A stretch of 15,272 nucleotides of DNA from an uncultured Caulobacteraceae bacterium (GCA_937967425.1 CALBST010000291.1:1-15272); one strand, 5' to 3'. Counted from the first letter of the stretch, positions 1 to 6,935 are shown. A program made the numbers and translations. The notes: generated from the letters alone by a model not told the origin.

Positions 1-10
1 AAGGTGCGCG

Positions 11-37
11 GGAGCGCGGGCGTTCTGCCCGCGCTCC
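11..37 (-). terminator. Perfect GC-rich hairpin, possible terminator or REP-like palindrome
   Basis: An 11-bp perfect inverted repeat, GGAGCGCGGGC (11-21) and GCCCGCGCTCC (27-37), flanks a 5-base loop. It lies 14 bases beyond the stop codon of the small minus-strand gene at 52-162, where a terminator would be expected. A T-run on the minus strand would fall at or beyond the window edge, where only two T residues are visible, so intrinsic termination cannot be confirmed. No T-run follows on the plus strand. Simple GC palindromes of this kind are also frequent dispersed intergenic repeats in alphaproteobacteria, which is the main alternative. Confidence 0.45.
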
Positions 38-51
38 ACACGCGATGCGCC

Positions 52-162
52 TCACAACGCGATCTGCGCCATCAAGACGGCGCCTTCAGCGACGTACGCC
101 ACGACGGCGATCGCGAGGGCGCCGCCGATCGCGAGTTCGAGCAGCGAAATTGCAGTGCGCAT
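52..162 (-). CDS. Small single-span membrane protein, 36 aa, function unknown
   Basis: This 37-codon frame reads from an ATG at 162-160 to a TGA at 54-52. The product begins MRTAISLLEL and is almost wholly hydrophobic from about residue 10 to 36 (GGALAIAVVAYV in the centre). One acidic residue (Glu26) interrupts the span and the protein ends in IAL. A good Shine-Dalgarno (AAGGAAG on the minus strand) sits about five bases before the ATG. A strong hairpin (11-37) follows the stop, and palindromes lie upstream (181-230). The RBS, one clean membrane segment and flanking signals make a real small gene more likely than chance. No family is recognised. Its size and topology would suit a regulatory or accessory membrane peptide, but that is inference. 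Confidence 0.55.
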   Translation of the reverse strand: MRTAISLLELAIGGALAIAVVAYVAEGAVLMAQIAL

Positions 163-180
163 GAAACTTCCTTGGGTTGC

Positions 181-230
181 GCGAACAAGTGCGTTCGCGC
201 CGCGGAGATAGGCATTGTTCGCGACGCGAA
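181..230. promoter_or_regulatory. Palindrome cluster upstream of the small membrane protein gene
   Basis: Two inverted repeats lie in the leader of the 52-162 gene. GCGAAC (181-186) pairs with GTTCGC (193-198), and TTCGCGACGCGAA (218-230) is a perfect odd palindrome. GTTCGC recurs at 217-222, so the 50-base stretch carries three copies of the same hexamer in alternating orientation. This could be an operator for a dimeric regulator or a structured 5' leader. No convincing -35/-10 pair was found beside it. The rest of 163-413 shows nothing else clear apart from the weak ORF at 319-417. Confidence 0.3.
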
Positions 231-318
231 AATGGCCAGCGCATTAAATGCTTGTGATCTTCACCATGCGCGGCGCCGAGCTTGCATTCTTGCCACATGT
301 CGAAGGGGACACTGTGCA

Positions 319-417
319 ATGACTATCGGCGCAATCGGCGCAAATCCGCTGCTTTTCCTCAATCCGCAAAGCAAAGCGCGCGGATCTAACGCGGCCATGA
401 TGGAGCAATTGGCCTAG
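319..417 (+). CDS. Doubtful 32-aa ORF ending in a stop overlap with the DUF938 gene
   Basis: An ATG at 319 opens 32 codons (starting MTIGAIGANPLLFL) that end with TAG at 415-417. A purine-rich GAAGGGG lies about ten bases before the ATG. The last four bases, CTAG, also hold the stop codon of the convergent methyltransferase gene, resembling three other convergent pairs in this window. Against it, GC at third positions is roughly 60 per cent by hand count, lower than in the sure genes nearby, and no family is recognised. It may be a tiny real gene, a decayed gene remnant or chance. Confidence 0.2.
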   Translation: MTIGAIGANPLLFLNPQSKARGSNAAMMEQLA

Positions 418-1028
418 CGCTCGAACACCAGCGAGAGATTGTTCGCCGGCATTTCGATGATCTCGCGAAGCCGCAAGCCGTTCACATTGGCGGCGGCCTC
501 CACCTCTTCGAGATCGCGCACGCCATAGCTCGGGTCACGATCCTTGAGCCAAGCGTCGAATGCTTCGTTGGAGGGCGCCGTATGCACGCCGCCGCGTTTG
601 TAGGCGCCGTAGGTGTAGAGGACTCCAGGGCCATGCCTTGCCGCACGCAGCAAGACGCCCGCACCACGCATCAGGCCAAGCGTCGCCTCCCATGGCGAGA
701 TGTGGATCATATTGACGGCGATAATCGCATCACAACCTTCGACCGCCTTCTCCCAACCCGCCTCGGACACATCAAGATCAAGCGGCGCCGCCACATTGCG
801 CGCCTGCTCCACTTCGGTCCACGCGGCGACGCTCGCGCGCGCGTTAGGATCGGGATCGCTCGGCTGCCAGTGAACATTGTCCAGATGCGCCGCAAAGTAG
901 ACGGCGTGCTCGCCTGAGCCGGAGGCGATCTCCAGCACGCGCGAACCGGGCGCGATCACGCGCCTCAAGACGCCGAGAATGGGTTCGCGATTGCGGCCTG
1001 CGGGCAAGGAATGTTGGCGGGCGTCCAT
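414..1028 (-). CDS. DUF938 family SAM-dependent methyltransferase
   Basis: The 204-residue product has the class I methyltransferase layout. The N-terminal RNREPIL (12-18) leads into the SAM-binding strand and glycine loop VLEIASGSGEH (31-41). An acidic stretch with SDPDP (57-61) follows, then the NMIHI segment (106-110) after the fourth strand, and a C-terminal DRDPSYGVRD (163-172) with MPANNLSLVF (193-202). These are marks of the DUF938 (PF06080) family, which is usually about 200 residues, so the gene looks complete. Substrate and product are not known for the family. The ATG at 1028 gives the expected family N terminus, though no good Shine-Dalgarno precedes it. It is divergent from the membrane protein gene at 1124, with a 95-base gap that must hold both promoters. 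Confidence 0.85.
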   Translation of the reverse strand: MDARQHSLPAGRNREPILGVLRRVIAPGSRVLEIASGSGEHAVYFAAHLDNVHWQPSDPDPNARASVAAWTEVEQARNVAAPLDLDVSEAGWEKAVEGCDAIIAVNMIHISPWEATLGLMRGAGVLLRAARHGPGVLYTYGAYKRGGVHTAPSNEAFDAWLKDRDPSYGVRDLEEVEAAANVNGLRLREIIEMPANNLSLVFER

Positions 1029-1123
1029 GAACGCTTTGAAACATGAATGCTCAGTTGGGGAAATGCCTCGCGTGGCGGGTTCAGCCTCAGTGACGCCGCG
1101 ATGTTCGCGCGTATGCTCGCGCC

Positions 1124-1630
1124 ATGCGCGGCCAACCGATACCGCAACGCATCCCGCCGCTGTCGTGGCGCAAGCCGGCGTTTCTCTGGACGCCGCTCGC
1201 GCTGGCGCTTGCGATCGGCTGGCCGGCGGCGCTGTTCTACGAGGAGATTGGCCCGCAACGCCTCATCATCACGGCGCTCTTTGCCGTATTCGCGCTCGCG
1301 CTCATCAGCCTTGGCGCGAGTTGGGTGATCGGGCGGCCGCCAAAATCGCGGCGGATCGTGGTGCTGCATGTCATCGGCGCTGGCGTTATCGCCGCCATCG
1401 CCGCGCCATTCGTGCTGACCTGGCTTCTCGCCATGGTTGCGGACTACGAACACGAAGGCGCGGCGGAGCATTTTTCACTGGCGATGTCGTTCGCAACGAC
1501 ACCGTTGGTGGTGATGCTCGGGCTGCCTGTCGTGCTGGTCTCCGGCATCGTGTTCGCTTGGATCGCGCTGAAGCGCGGCGTCCCGGCGCGCGAGGAGGAT
1601 TATCGCCACGACGTGCAGCCGTTCCGCTAG
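1124..1630 (+). CDS. Four-span inner membrane protein, unknown family
   Basis: The 168-residue product has about four hydrophobic spans: residues 19-39, 47-69, 79-105 and 122-149. It has a short basic N terminus (MRGQPIPQRIPPLSWRKP) and a charged cytoplasmic-type tail (REEDYRHDVQPFR). I see no catalytic motif and recognise no family. The ATG at 1124 is the only start that precedes the first span closely, but its ribosome binding site is weak. The SDR gene follows in the same direction after a 55-base gap with its own strong Shine-Dalgarno, so the two may be co-transcribed. A functional link with the oxidoreductase is not supported by anything beyond position. Confidence 0.65.
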   Translation: MRGQPIPQRIPPLSWRKPAFLWTPLALALAIGWPAALFYEEIGPQRLIITALFAVFALALISLGASWVIGRPPKSRRIVVLHVIGAGVIAAIAAPFVLTWLLAMVADYEHEGAAEHFSLAMSFATTPLVVMLGLPVVLVSGIVFAWIALKRGVPAREEDYRHDVQPFR

Positions 1631-1685
1631 CAGTTGCCGCCACTGGTGATTTTGGCGACAAGCACCTGCAGGAGCGGAGGCGAGC

Positions 1686-2504
1686 ATGTTCGCAGGCAAG
1701 GCGTGGTGGATCACGGGCGCATCGTCCGGCATTGGCATGGCGCTGGCGGAAGCGCTGGCGAAGGATGGCGCAAGGCTCATCCTGTCGGGACGCAATGTCG
1801 AAGCACTGAACGATGTGGCCAAGCGCGTGGGCGGCGAAACGCTCGTGCTGCCGTTCGAAGTCACGGATTATGCGCGTATCCCTGCTCTTGTGGAGCAGGC
1901 TTGGGCCTGGAGCGGGCGCGTCGATGGCCTCGTCAACAATGCGGGGATTTCTCAGCGTTCACTCGCAATCGATACGGTGTTCGAGGTCTATGAGAAGATT
2001 ATCTCGGTTGACCTGCTTGCGCCGATCGCGCTGACGCAAGCGCTGCTGCCGCGCATGACCGGCGCCGGCGGCGGCCATATCGTCGCGATATCCAGCGTTG
2101 CAGGCATAGCCGGCCCGCCTCTTCGCAGCGCCTACAGCGCCGCGAAAGCCGGCCTCATCGGCTACAACGACAGCGTCCGCGCGGAAACCGCACATCTCGG
2201 CATGCAAGTGTTGGTGGTGGCGCCCGGGTCGGTGCGCACCAACGTCTCCAAGAACGCGCTCGACGCCAACGCCGAAACACGCGGCTTCAGCGATAGCGTG
2301 ATCGACAATGGCATGGCGCCCGAGGTTGCGGCGGAGCGCATCATCGCGGCGCTGCGCAACGGCGAACGTGAGCTGATCCTGGCCGAGGGCATGGAGGCGG
2401 AGATTGCGCGGCTGCGGCGCGCCGATCCGAACGCGCTGTTCGATCTGATGGTAAAGCTCGTCGCCGGCGGCTACGCCAAGCAATTGGGCGCGGAGAAAAG
2501 CTAA
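1686..2504 (+). CDS. Short-chain dehydrogenase/reductase (SDR), classical type
   Basis: The 272-residue product is a classical SDR with a Rossmann fold. The cofactor glycine motif TGASSGIG is at 10-17, NNAG at 84-87, the catalytic Ser at 136/137 (AISSVAG), and the catalytic YxxxK at Tyr150-Lys154 (YSAAK). The post-catalytic APGSVRT (179-185) is also present. Arg36 just after the second strand (SGRN) suggests NADP(H) preference, by analogy with other classical SDRs. Substrate is unknown. The C terminus past residue 200 resembles the DltE/YqjQ-like group of SDRs that act on lipid or short-chain alcohols, but this is only a guess. Start: the ATG at 1686 follows GGAGG (1676-1680) by five bases. 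The stop codon overlaps the convergent dioxygenase stop. Confidence 0.88.
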   Translation: MFAGKAWWITGASSGIGMALAEALAKDGARLILSGRNVEALNDVAKRVGGETLVLPFEVTDYARIPALVEQAWAWSGRVDGLVNNAGISQRSLAIDTVFEVYEKIISVDLLAPIALTQALLPRMTGAGGGHIVAISSVAGIAGPPLRSAYSAAKAGLIGYNDSVRAETAHLGMQVLVVAPGSVRTNVSKNALDANAETRGFSDSVIDNGMAPEVAAERIIAALRNGERELILAEGMEAEIARLRRADPNALFDLMVKLVAGGYAKQLGAEKS

Positions 2505-3172
2505 CGCGCCCACATCCGCAGCAGGTTGGAAATGCTCTTGTCCAGCCGCAGCAATTCCTCGCGCGCGACGCCTGCTTCGGCGAGGCGCCCGCGCGCGACG
2601 GACAGATCGAACAAGGTTTCGCGCTGCGTGGCATCGGCCACGAAGCTCTGAATCCAGCCGACCGCCGCGAGGCGCACGCCGCTCGTGACCGGCGCGACGT
2701 GATGGATTGAGCCGGCGGAATAGAGAATGGCGTCGCCGGCTTCGAGCTTGATGCCCTGCTCGCCGAGCGCGGATTCGACAACCAGTTCTCCGCCTTCGTA
2801 GCTCGATGCATCAGCGAGAAAGATCGTGAAGGCGAGATCGGTGCGAAGCTTATCTTCGCCTCTCCCCATCAGCGCGTCGTCCGTGTGTGCGCCGTAGGTC
2901 ATGCCCGGTTCGTAGCGTGAGAACAGCAAGCGCGAGAGCCGCACCGGGCGCGCGGCGATCTCAAACAAAGGATGACGGTAAAGCGCATCGGCAACGAAGC
3001 GCTCAAGTTCCTTCACGCGCGCATCGGAACCGTCAGCCTGCAAATTATCCTTCACGCCGCGCGCGGCAGCGCCTGCGGTGCGCTTGCCTGACACGAACGC
3101 GATCTCCGAAAGTTCCGCGCGCACCCGCGCCAAGTCTTCGGCTGAAAGCACCTCTTGAAGGACCAGGCTCAT
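2501..3172 (-). CDS. PKHD-type Fe(II)/2-oxoglutarate-dependent dioxygenase (PiuC/YbiX family)
   Basis: The product (223 aa from the ATG at 3172) is collinear with the E. coli YbiX/PiuC family, including the usual length of about 225. The HxD iron ligands are His96 and Asp98 in YGAHTDD, the distal ligand is His157 in GSIHHVAPV, and Arg167 (GVRLA) is the likely 2-oxoglutarate-binding residue. YEGGELVV (125-132) and FDLSVARG near 190 are also family-typical. The family is usually found with TonB-dependent siderophore receptors. Here no receptor is visible, only a divergent lipoprotein of unknown role at 3323. Start choice: a TTG at 3178 is possible, but the ATG at 3172 has AAGGG six bases upstream and matches YbiX better. 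The minus-strand TAG shares four bases with the SDR stop. Confidence 0.88.
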   Translation of the reverse strand: MSLVLQEVLSAEDLARVRAELSEIAFVSGKRTAGAAARGVKDNLQADGSDARVKELERFVADALYRHPLFEIAARPVRLSRLLFSRYEPGMTYGAHTDDALMGRGEDKLRTDLAFTIFLADASSYEGGELVVESALGEQGIKLEAGDAILYSAGSIHHVAPVTSGVRLAAVGWIQSFVADATQRETLFDLSVARGRLAEAGVAREELLRLDKSISNLLRMWAR

Positions 3173-3285
3173 GCGCAACCCTTAGTACGGCGGGCGCGCG
3201 AACACGAGCCACGGCGCCGCGCAGCCGCGCCGGCCAGACCGGACTAACGGCCGCACCTTGTTGCGACCGGTTCGCATTTGTTGCA

Positions 3286-3322
3286 GGGTGCGCGCCGCTC
3301 AAGCTTGGAGGGGCGCGCACCC
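3286..3322 (+). promoter_or_regulatory. Hairpin presenting the Shine-Dalgarno of the 3323 lipoprotein gene in its loop
   Basis: GGGTGCGCGCC (3286-3296) and GGCGCGCACCC (3312-3322) form a perfect 11-bp inverted repeat. The 15-base loop (3297-3311) contains the 8-base palindrome CAAGCTTG and the Shine-Dalgarno TTGGAGG (3305-3311). The right arm ends exactly at the base before the ATG. In RNA this would place the ribosome binding site in the loop and the start codon at the base of a very stable stem, which could limit translation. At DNA level it could equally be an operator between the divergent dioxygenase and lipoprotein genes. A 7-base direct repeat, TTGTTGC (3258-3264 and 3278-3284), lies just upstream with 20-base spacing. 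Confidence 0.5.
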
Positions 3323-4201
3323 ATGATCACGCTGAAACTGAAGCACTGGCGGACGCTCGGCGTCGCCGCAACGACGCTGGGCCTGGCGGCCTGTGGCGAG
3401 GGCGGCGGAGAAGCCGGCGGCGAGGGCGGCCACGGCGAAGCGGGCGAGGCTCAGCAAGGCGAAGGCGGCGGCTCGACGCCGGCGACCACGTCGCCTGCCG
3501 GGGGCGAAGCCGGTGAAGCCGGAGAAGCGGCGCGCGGCGAAAGCGGCGGAGAGCATGGCGAAGCTGGCGTTGTCACCGCCTATGCAGGGCTTTCCGGAGA
3601 TCAACTGACCGCCCTGCGCATCCAACATTTGCGCGGCTTCGTCATGGCGGCGGCAAAGATCGTTGAAGATCGCGGCGCGTTCAGCGGCGAGCCGGCGGAC
3701 GCAGCGGTGCTGGTCCAGCAAGGCCTGCTCGAAGTCTACGAACCGGCGGCGGATGAGTTCGGCACGCTCGACGTCACCGCGCTGCGCGAGGCGGCGGCGG
3801 GCACGGATTTCACGCGCGCGCAAATGATGCAGCGCCTGCGCGCGGCGCAGGAAGAACTCACGCGGGCAGTGAGCGTGCTGGATTATGACCACGCGCAACT
3901 CGTCGTGCGCATGATCGATATTTCGACCGGGCTTTACCAGCATGTGCTGATCGATGGCGTCGCTGATCCGATCGAGTACCAGCACAGCATGGGCGCGGCG
4001 CTGGCGGCGCAGCAGGCCTTGCTGCTTGGCCAGGACGAAATGACCCGCGAAAACCGCGCCGCGTTCAGCCGTGCGACGGGTGAGGTGAACCGGTTCGTGG
4101 CGCTGTGGCCATCGCGCGAACCGCCGCAGAACCCCGCGACCTACCAGCAAGTTCTGGCGCAAAGCTCACGCGTGCGCCTGGCGCTCTACCCGTACCTCTA
4201 A
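3323..4201 (+). CDS. Lipoprotein with Gly/Glu/Ala-rich linker and helical C-terminal domain, unknown function
   Basis: The 292-residue product has a basic N terminus, a hydrophobic stretch and the lipobox LAAC with Cys24, so it should be lipidated; Gly at +2 favours outer-membrane sorting by the usual rule. Residues 25-82 are low complexity, built from G, E and A with scattered His and Ser (for example GEAGEAGEAARGESGG), and probably form a flexible tether. From about 88 to 292 the protein is predicted helical (QLTALRIQHLRGF, MMQRLRAAQEELTRAV), with several His residues (102, 190, 207, 221) and no cysteine. I recognise no family. Start: the ATG at 3323 is chosen over an upstream TTG (3278) because it gives a proper signal peptide and has TTGGAGG upstream. 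The divergent neighbour is an iron-dependent dioxygenase. The stop overlaps the GNAT stop. Confidence 0.8.
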   Translation: MITLKLKHWRTLGVAATTLGLAACGEGGGEAGGEGGHGEAGEAQQGEGGGSTPATTSPAGGEAGEAGEAARGESGGEHGEAGVVTAYAGLSGDQLTALRIQHLRGFVMAAAKIVEDRGAFSGEPADAAVLVQQGLLEVYEPAADEFGTLDVTALREAAAGTDFTRAQMMQRLRAAQEELTRAVSVLDYDHAQLVVRMIDISTGLYQHVLIDGVADPIEYQHSMGAALAAQQALLLGQDEMTRENRAAFSRATGEVNRFVALWPSREPPQNPATYQQVLAQSSRVRLALYPYL

Positions 4202-4710
4202 GGCCGGCGCAGCAGGACCGCGGGTTCGCCCTTGTACTCGGTGCGTTTGAACTCGCGGTAACCGGCCTTTTCCGCGACACGGTGGGACGGTGTGTTTTCC
4301 GGCGCGATCATGCAGACGAAATCAGTGCGGCCGAAGTGCGGTTCGGCCCAGGCCAACATCGCGCGCACGGCTTCGGTGGCGTAGCCCTTGCCGTGCATGG
4401 CGGGCATGAGCGCCCAGCCCTGCTCCGGCGTGTCGCCCAGTTCGGGCAGACCGCGCTTGAAGTTGCCAAAGCCGCCGTCGCCGACATAAGCGCCGGTCGC
4501 CTTCTCTTCGATAAGCCAATAGCCGAAGCCCAAGAGCTTCCAGTGCCCCGCGAAGGTCATGAACCGGCGCCAGGACTCTTCCCGCGCCGAAGGTCTGCCG
4601 CCGATGAACCGCGTCACGCGCTCATCGCCCCACATGGCGGCGGAGCCTTCGAAATCCCGCAGCTCATGCCCGCGCAGGCGCAAGCGCTCAGTTTCAAGAA
4701 CGGGGACCAT
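4198..4710 (-). CDS. GNAT family N-acetyltransferase (RimJ/RimL-like)
   Basis: The 170-residue product starts [13 protein letters not shown], the typical opening of RimJ/RimL-type acetyltransferases. It contains the acetyl-CoA loop MHGKGYATEAV (105-115), a form of the Q/RxxGxG/A motif, and the later conserved segment PENTPSHRVAEKAGY (137-151), where Asn139 and the downstream Tyr are usual. It should transfer an acetyl group from acetyl-CoA to an amine; the substrate cannot be told from sequence. An upstream extension of 18 codons is open but lacks family similarity. The ATG at 4710 overlaps the tlpA stop by one base (TAATG), so the gene is probably translated from the tlpA transcript by coupling. 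Its stop overlaps that of the convergent lipoprotein by four bases. Confidence 0.88.
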   Translation of the reverse strand: MVPVLETERLRLRGHELRDFEGSAAMWGDERVTRFIGGRPSAREESWRRFMTFAGHWKLLGFGYWLIEEKATGAYVGDGGFGNFKRGLPELGDTPEQGWALMPAMHGKGYATEAVRAMLAWAEPHFGRTDFVCMIAPENTPSHRVAEKAGYREFKRTEYKGEPAVLLRRP

Positions 4711-5327
4711 TATTGCTCCGTCAGCACGGCTTCGATGAGGCGCGATGCGTCTTCGCCGCCCCAATCGGCGCCACCGGCGAGCCGGGCGACCTCCTGCCCG
4801 CGCGCGTCGTAAATGATTGTCACCGGCATCCCCGCCGCCTGCGCGTCAAACAGGACGCCGCGGGTCATGTCCTGCAGAAACGGCAGGGCGCCGCCGGAGA
4901 GACGGCGCAGCTCACTGATCGCTTTCTCGCGATCGCCTTCGCTATCGACACTGACGGGGATAACTCGAATGCGGCCCTCGAAATTGTACTGAAGCTGCGC
5001 CAGCGACGGCATTTCCTCCATGCACGGCGGGCACCATGTGGCCCAGAGATTCAGCACCATGACCTCGCCCTGGTAAGCGGCGAGCGTCGTTTCATTGCCG
5101 GCCACGTCGCGCAGGGTGCGCGTCGGCATCGGCGGCGGCGCTTCCATGACATAGAGACGCGCCATTTCGCCTTCCGCGAATCGTCTCAGGCCTGATTGCG
5201 TCTCGGGCTTTGAAGAAGCGGCGAAAAGAACGTAGACAAGCGCGATCGCCCCCGCTCCGATCAGCGTTAGTGCAGCCCACAGCGCCCAGGGTTTCTGCGG
5301 GGGCGCGGAGTTTGCGTTCGTGTCCAA
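4710..5327 (-). CDS. tlpA: TlpA family membrane-anchored thiol:disulfide reductase
   Basis: The 205-residue product has an N-terminal anchor at about 14-36 and then a periplasmic thioredoxin-like domain. [11 protein letters not shown] places the redox pair at Cys99 and Cys102, and the cis-proline loop is GMPVT with Pro168. Family members reduce disulfides in the periplasm, with copper-delivery and cytochrome oxidase assembly proteins as known clients in Bradyrhizobium. The start is a TTG at 5327: GAGGA lies seven bases upstream, and no later Met would keep the anchor. It overlaps the GTG start of argH by eight bases on the opposite strand. A tlpA-argH pairing is familiar in alphaproteobacteria. 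The gene runs into the GNAT gene by a one-base overlap. Confidence 0.9.
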   Translation of the reverse strand: MDTNANSAPPQKPWALWAALTLIGAGAIALVYVLFAASSKPETQSGLRRFAEGEMARLYVMEAPPPMPTRTLRDVAGNETTLAAYQGEVMVLNLWATWCPPCMEEMPSLAQLQYNFEGRIRVIPVSVDSEGDREKAISELRRLSGGALPFLQDMTRGVLFDAQAAGMPVTIIYDARGQEVARLAGGADWGGEDASRLIEAVLTEQ

Positions 5328-5339
5328 TTCAGAATCCTC
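5307..5339. promoter_or_regulatory. Overlapping head-to-head start region of tlpA and argH
   Basis: GTG (5320) starts argH and TTG (5327, minus) starts tlpA, so the two coding regions share 5320-5327. The argH Shine-Dalgarno GGAG (5307-5310) lies inside tlpA codons. The tlpA Shine-Dalgarno GAGGA (minus, 5339-5335) lies inside argH codons 6-7. Each promoter must therefore sit within the coding sequence of the other gene. The alternative argH start, ATG at 5356, would leave a 28-base gap, but has no better ribosome binding site. Confidence 0.6.
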
Positions 5340-6729
5340 AGGCGGCGGTCAAAAGATGTGGGGCGGGCGCTTTGCTGCCCAACCGGCCTCCGCCATGCAA
5401 GCCATCAACGCTTCGATCGATGTCGATAAGCGCTTGTGGCGCGAGGACATCGAAGGCTCGAAAGCGCATGCGGCCATGCTGGCGGCGCAAGGGATTATTA
5501 CGGCGGAAGACAACGCTGCGATACAAGCGGGATTGGATCAGATTGCCGCGGAAATCGTCGAAGGGACGTTTCAGTTCTCGGCGGAGCTGGAGGACATCCA
5601 CCTCAATATCGAGGCGCGGCTGACCGAGCGGATCGGCGAAGCGGGCAAACGGCTCCACACCGGGCGTTCGCGCAACGATCAGGTGGCGACGGATTTCAAG
5701 CTGTGGACCATGCGCGCATCTCGGGAAGCCGCTGACGGCCTCCGCGTGCTGCAGAAAGCGCTGCTGAAGCAGGCGGAAGCGCACGCTGAGTGGGTGATGC
5801 CGGGATTCACACATCTGCAGACGGCGCAGCCGATCACGCTGGGGCATCATTTGCTCGCCTATGTCACGATGCTTGAGCGCGATCGCGTGCGCATCATTGG
5901 CGGCGCGCTCGAGGCCGCCTGGGAATGCCCACTGGGCGCAGCGGCGTTGGCGGGAACGAGCTATCGCATCGATCGCGAGGCCACGGCGCACGCTTTGGGA
6001 TTTCATGCGCCAGCGGGCAATTCGCTGGATGCGGTTGGTTCGCGTGACTTTGCTTTGGCGGCGCTCAGCAATCTTTCCATCGCGATCACGCATCTCTCGC
6101 GCCTCGCGGAAGAGATCGTGCTTTGGACTTCGCCCCAATTTGGCTTCGCACGACTGAGCGATGCGTGGTCGACCGGTTCTTCGATCATGCCGCAGAAGCG
6201 CAACCCGGATGCGGCGGAGCTGGTCCGCGCCAAGGCGGCGCGCATTGGCGCCGATTTCGCGGCGCTGAACGCCATCGTGCAGAAATTGCCGCTCGCCTAT
6301 GCGAAGGACCTTCAGGAAGACAAGGCGCTCACGTTCTCAGCGTTCGACAACTTCGCGCTCTCGGTCACCGCCATGATCGGTATGATCGAGACGATGCGCT
6401 TCAATCGCGAGACCATGCGAGCGGCCGCGGCGAAGGGCTATTCCACAGCCACCGATCTGGCCGACTGGCTGGTGCGCGAACTGCGCGTGCCGTTCCGTGA
6501 GGCGCACGAGATCACAGGCCGGATCGTCCGCGTCGCGGAGGATGCGGGCGTGGCGGAATTGGCGCACCTTCCGCTCAGCGAATTCCAAGCCGTCGATCCG
6601 CGCATCACGGAGGCCGCGCGGGCGTTGTTGACGGTTGAAAAATCGGTCGAGAGCCGGGATAGCTATGGCGGAACCGCCCCTCAGCGCGTGCGCGAACAGA
6701 TCGAGCGGTGGAAGGAGACGTTCAAATGA
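5320..6729 (+). CDS. argH: Argininosuccinate lyase
   Basis: The 469-residue product is full-length ArgH, which splits argininosuccinate into arginine and fumarate in the last step of arginine synthesis, as a cytoplasmic homotetramer. KMWGGRF opens the conserved region, [14 protein letters not shown] follows near residue 110, and the fumarase/lyase superfamily signature [12 protein letters not shown] is at 286-297 with the catalytic serine in the flexible loop. The start is the GTG at 5320 with GGAG nine bases upstream, giving [16 protein letters not shown]; the ATG at 5356 (MWGGRF) is an alternative that removes only 12 residues. The stop overlaps the ATG of the lipoprotein gene that follows (ATGA). 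It leads a plus-strand run reaching 9325. Confidence 0.97.
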   Translation: MSNSESSGGGQKMWGGRFAAQPASAMQAINASIDVDKRLWREDIEGSKAHAAMLAAQGIITAEDNAAIQAGLDQIAAEIVEGTFQFSAELEDIHLNIEARLTERIGEAGKRLHTGRSRNDQVATDFKLWTMRASREAADGLRVLQKALLKQAEAHAEWVMPGFTHLQTAQPITLGHHLLAYVTMLERDRVRIIGGALEAAWECPLGAAALAGTSYRIDREATAHALGFHAPAGNSLDAVGSRDFALAALSNLSIAITHLSRLAEEIVLWTSPQFGFARLSDAWSTGSSIMPQKRNPDAAELVRAKAARIGADFAALNAIVQKLPLAYAKDLQEDKALTFSAFDNFALSVTAMIGMIETMRFNRETMRAAAAKGYSTATDLADWLVRELRVPFREAHEITGRIVRVAEDAGVAELAHLPLSEFQAVDPRITEAARALLTVEKSVESRDSYGGTAPQRVREQIERWKETFK

Positions 6730-6923
6730 GCCGTATCGTTCTGGCCCTCACGGCGCTGACGCTCCTCTCCGCATGCGGGATCAAGGGCGACCTCGAACGG
6801 CCCGATCCGCTCTGGGACCGCGAAGACGCGATACGGCGCGAGTGCGCCGAGCAAGCCGCGCGCAATCAGCCGCAAGACCCGCGCTGCGCCGCCCTTCAAA
6901 CCGGCGCACAGACGACGCCGTGA
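6726..6923 (+). CDS. lptM: LptM-type small lipoprotein
   Basis: This 65-residue protein has a short signal and the lipobox LLSAC with Cys17, followed at once by GIKGDLERP. That matches the CGxKGxL hallmark of the YifL/LptM family, whose E. coli member helps the LPS transporter LptD/LptE mature oxidatively. The rest is a short hydrophilic tail with two further cysteines (in RECAEQ and PRCAAL), which is longer than the minimal E. coli protein. The ATG at 6726 overlaps the argH TGA and has GGAG eight bases upstream, so translation is coupled to argH. In E. coli the homologue precedes dapF and here it precedes lysA, so the tie to lysine/diaminopimelate genes recurs. Family membership is well supported; the LptM role is by analogy. 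Confidence 0.8.
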   Translation: MSRIVLALTALTLLSACGIKGDLERPDPLWDREDAIRRECAEQAARNQPQDPRCAALQTGAQTTP

Positions 6924-6935
6924 TGTTTGCAACTG

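Noticed and set aside
979..1809. 276-codon plus-strand frame spanning three gene regions
   Set aside because: Overlaps the methyltransferase start, the membrane protein gene and the SDR start in another frame. Composition is Arg/Ala-rich without any recognisable domain.
3299..4162. Long 287-codon open frame on the minus strand opposite the 3323 lipoprotein
   Set aside because: It mirrors the lipoprotein codons, has an Arg-rich composition and no family motif. It is an antisense shadow of high-GC coding DNA.
5332..5336. GANTC (CcrM-type methylation) site at the tlpA/argH start
   Set aside because: GANTC sites also occur in several coding regions here. One site in a coding overlap is no evidence of cell-cycle control.
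5338..6138. 266-codon open frame antisense to argH
   Set aside because: Lies wholly within a certain argH gene, is rich in Arg, and shows no motif.
6629..6669. TTGACGG followed by GCTATGGC within the end of argH, considered as an internal promoter for lptM/lysA
   Set aside because: The spacing of about 27 bases is too long for any usual promoter, and the bases are explained by argH codons.
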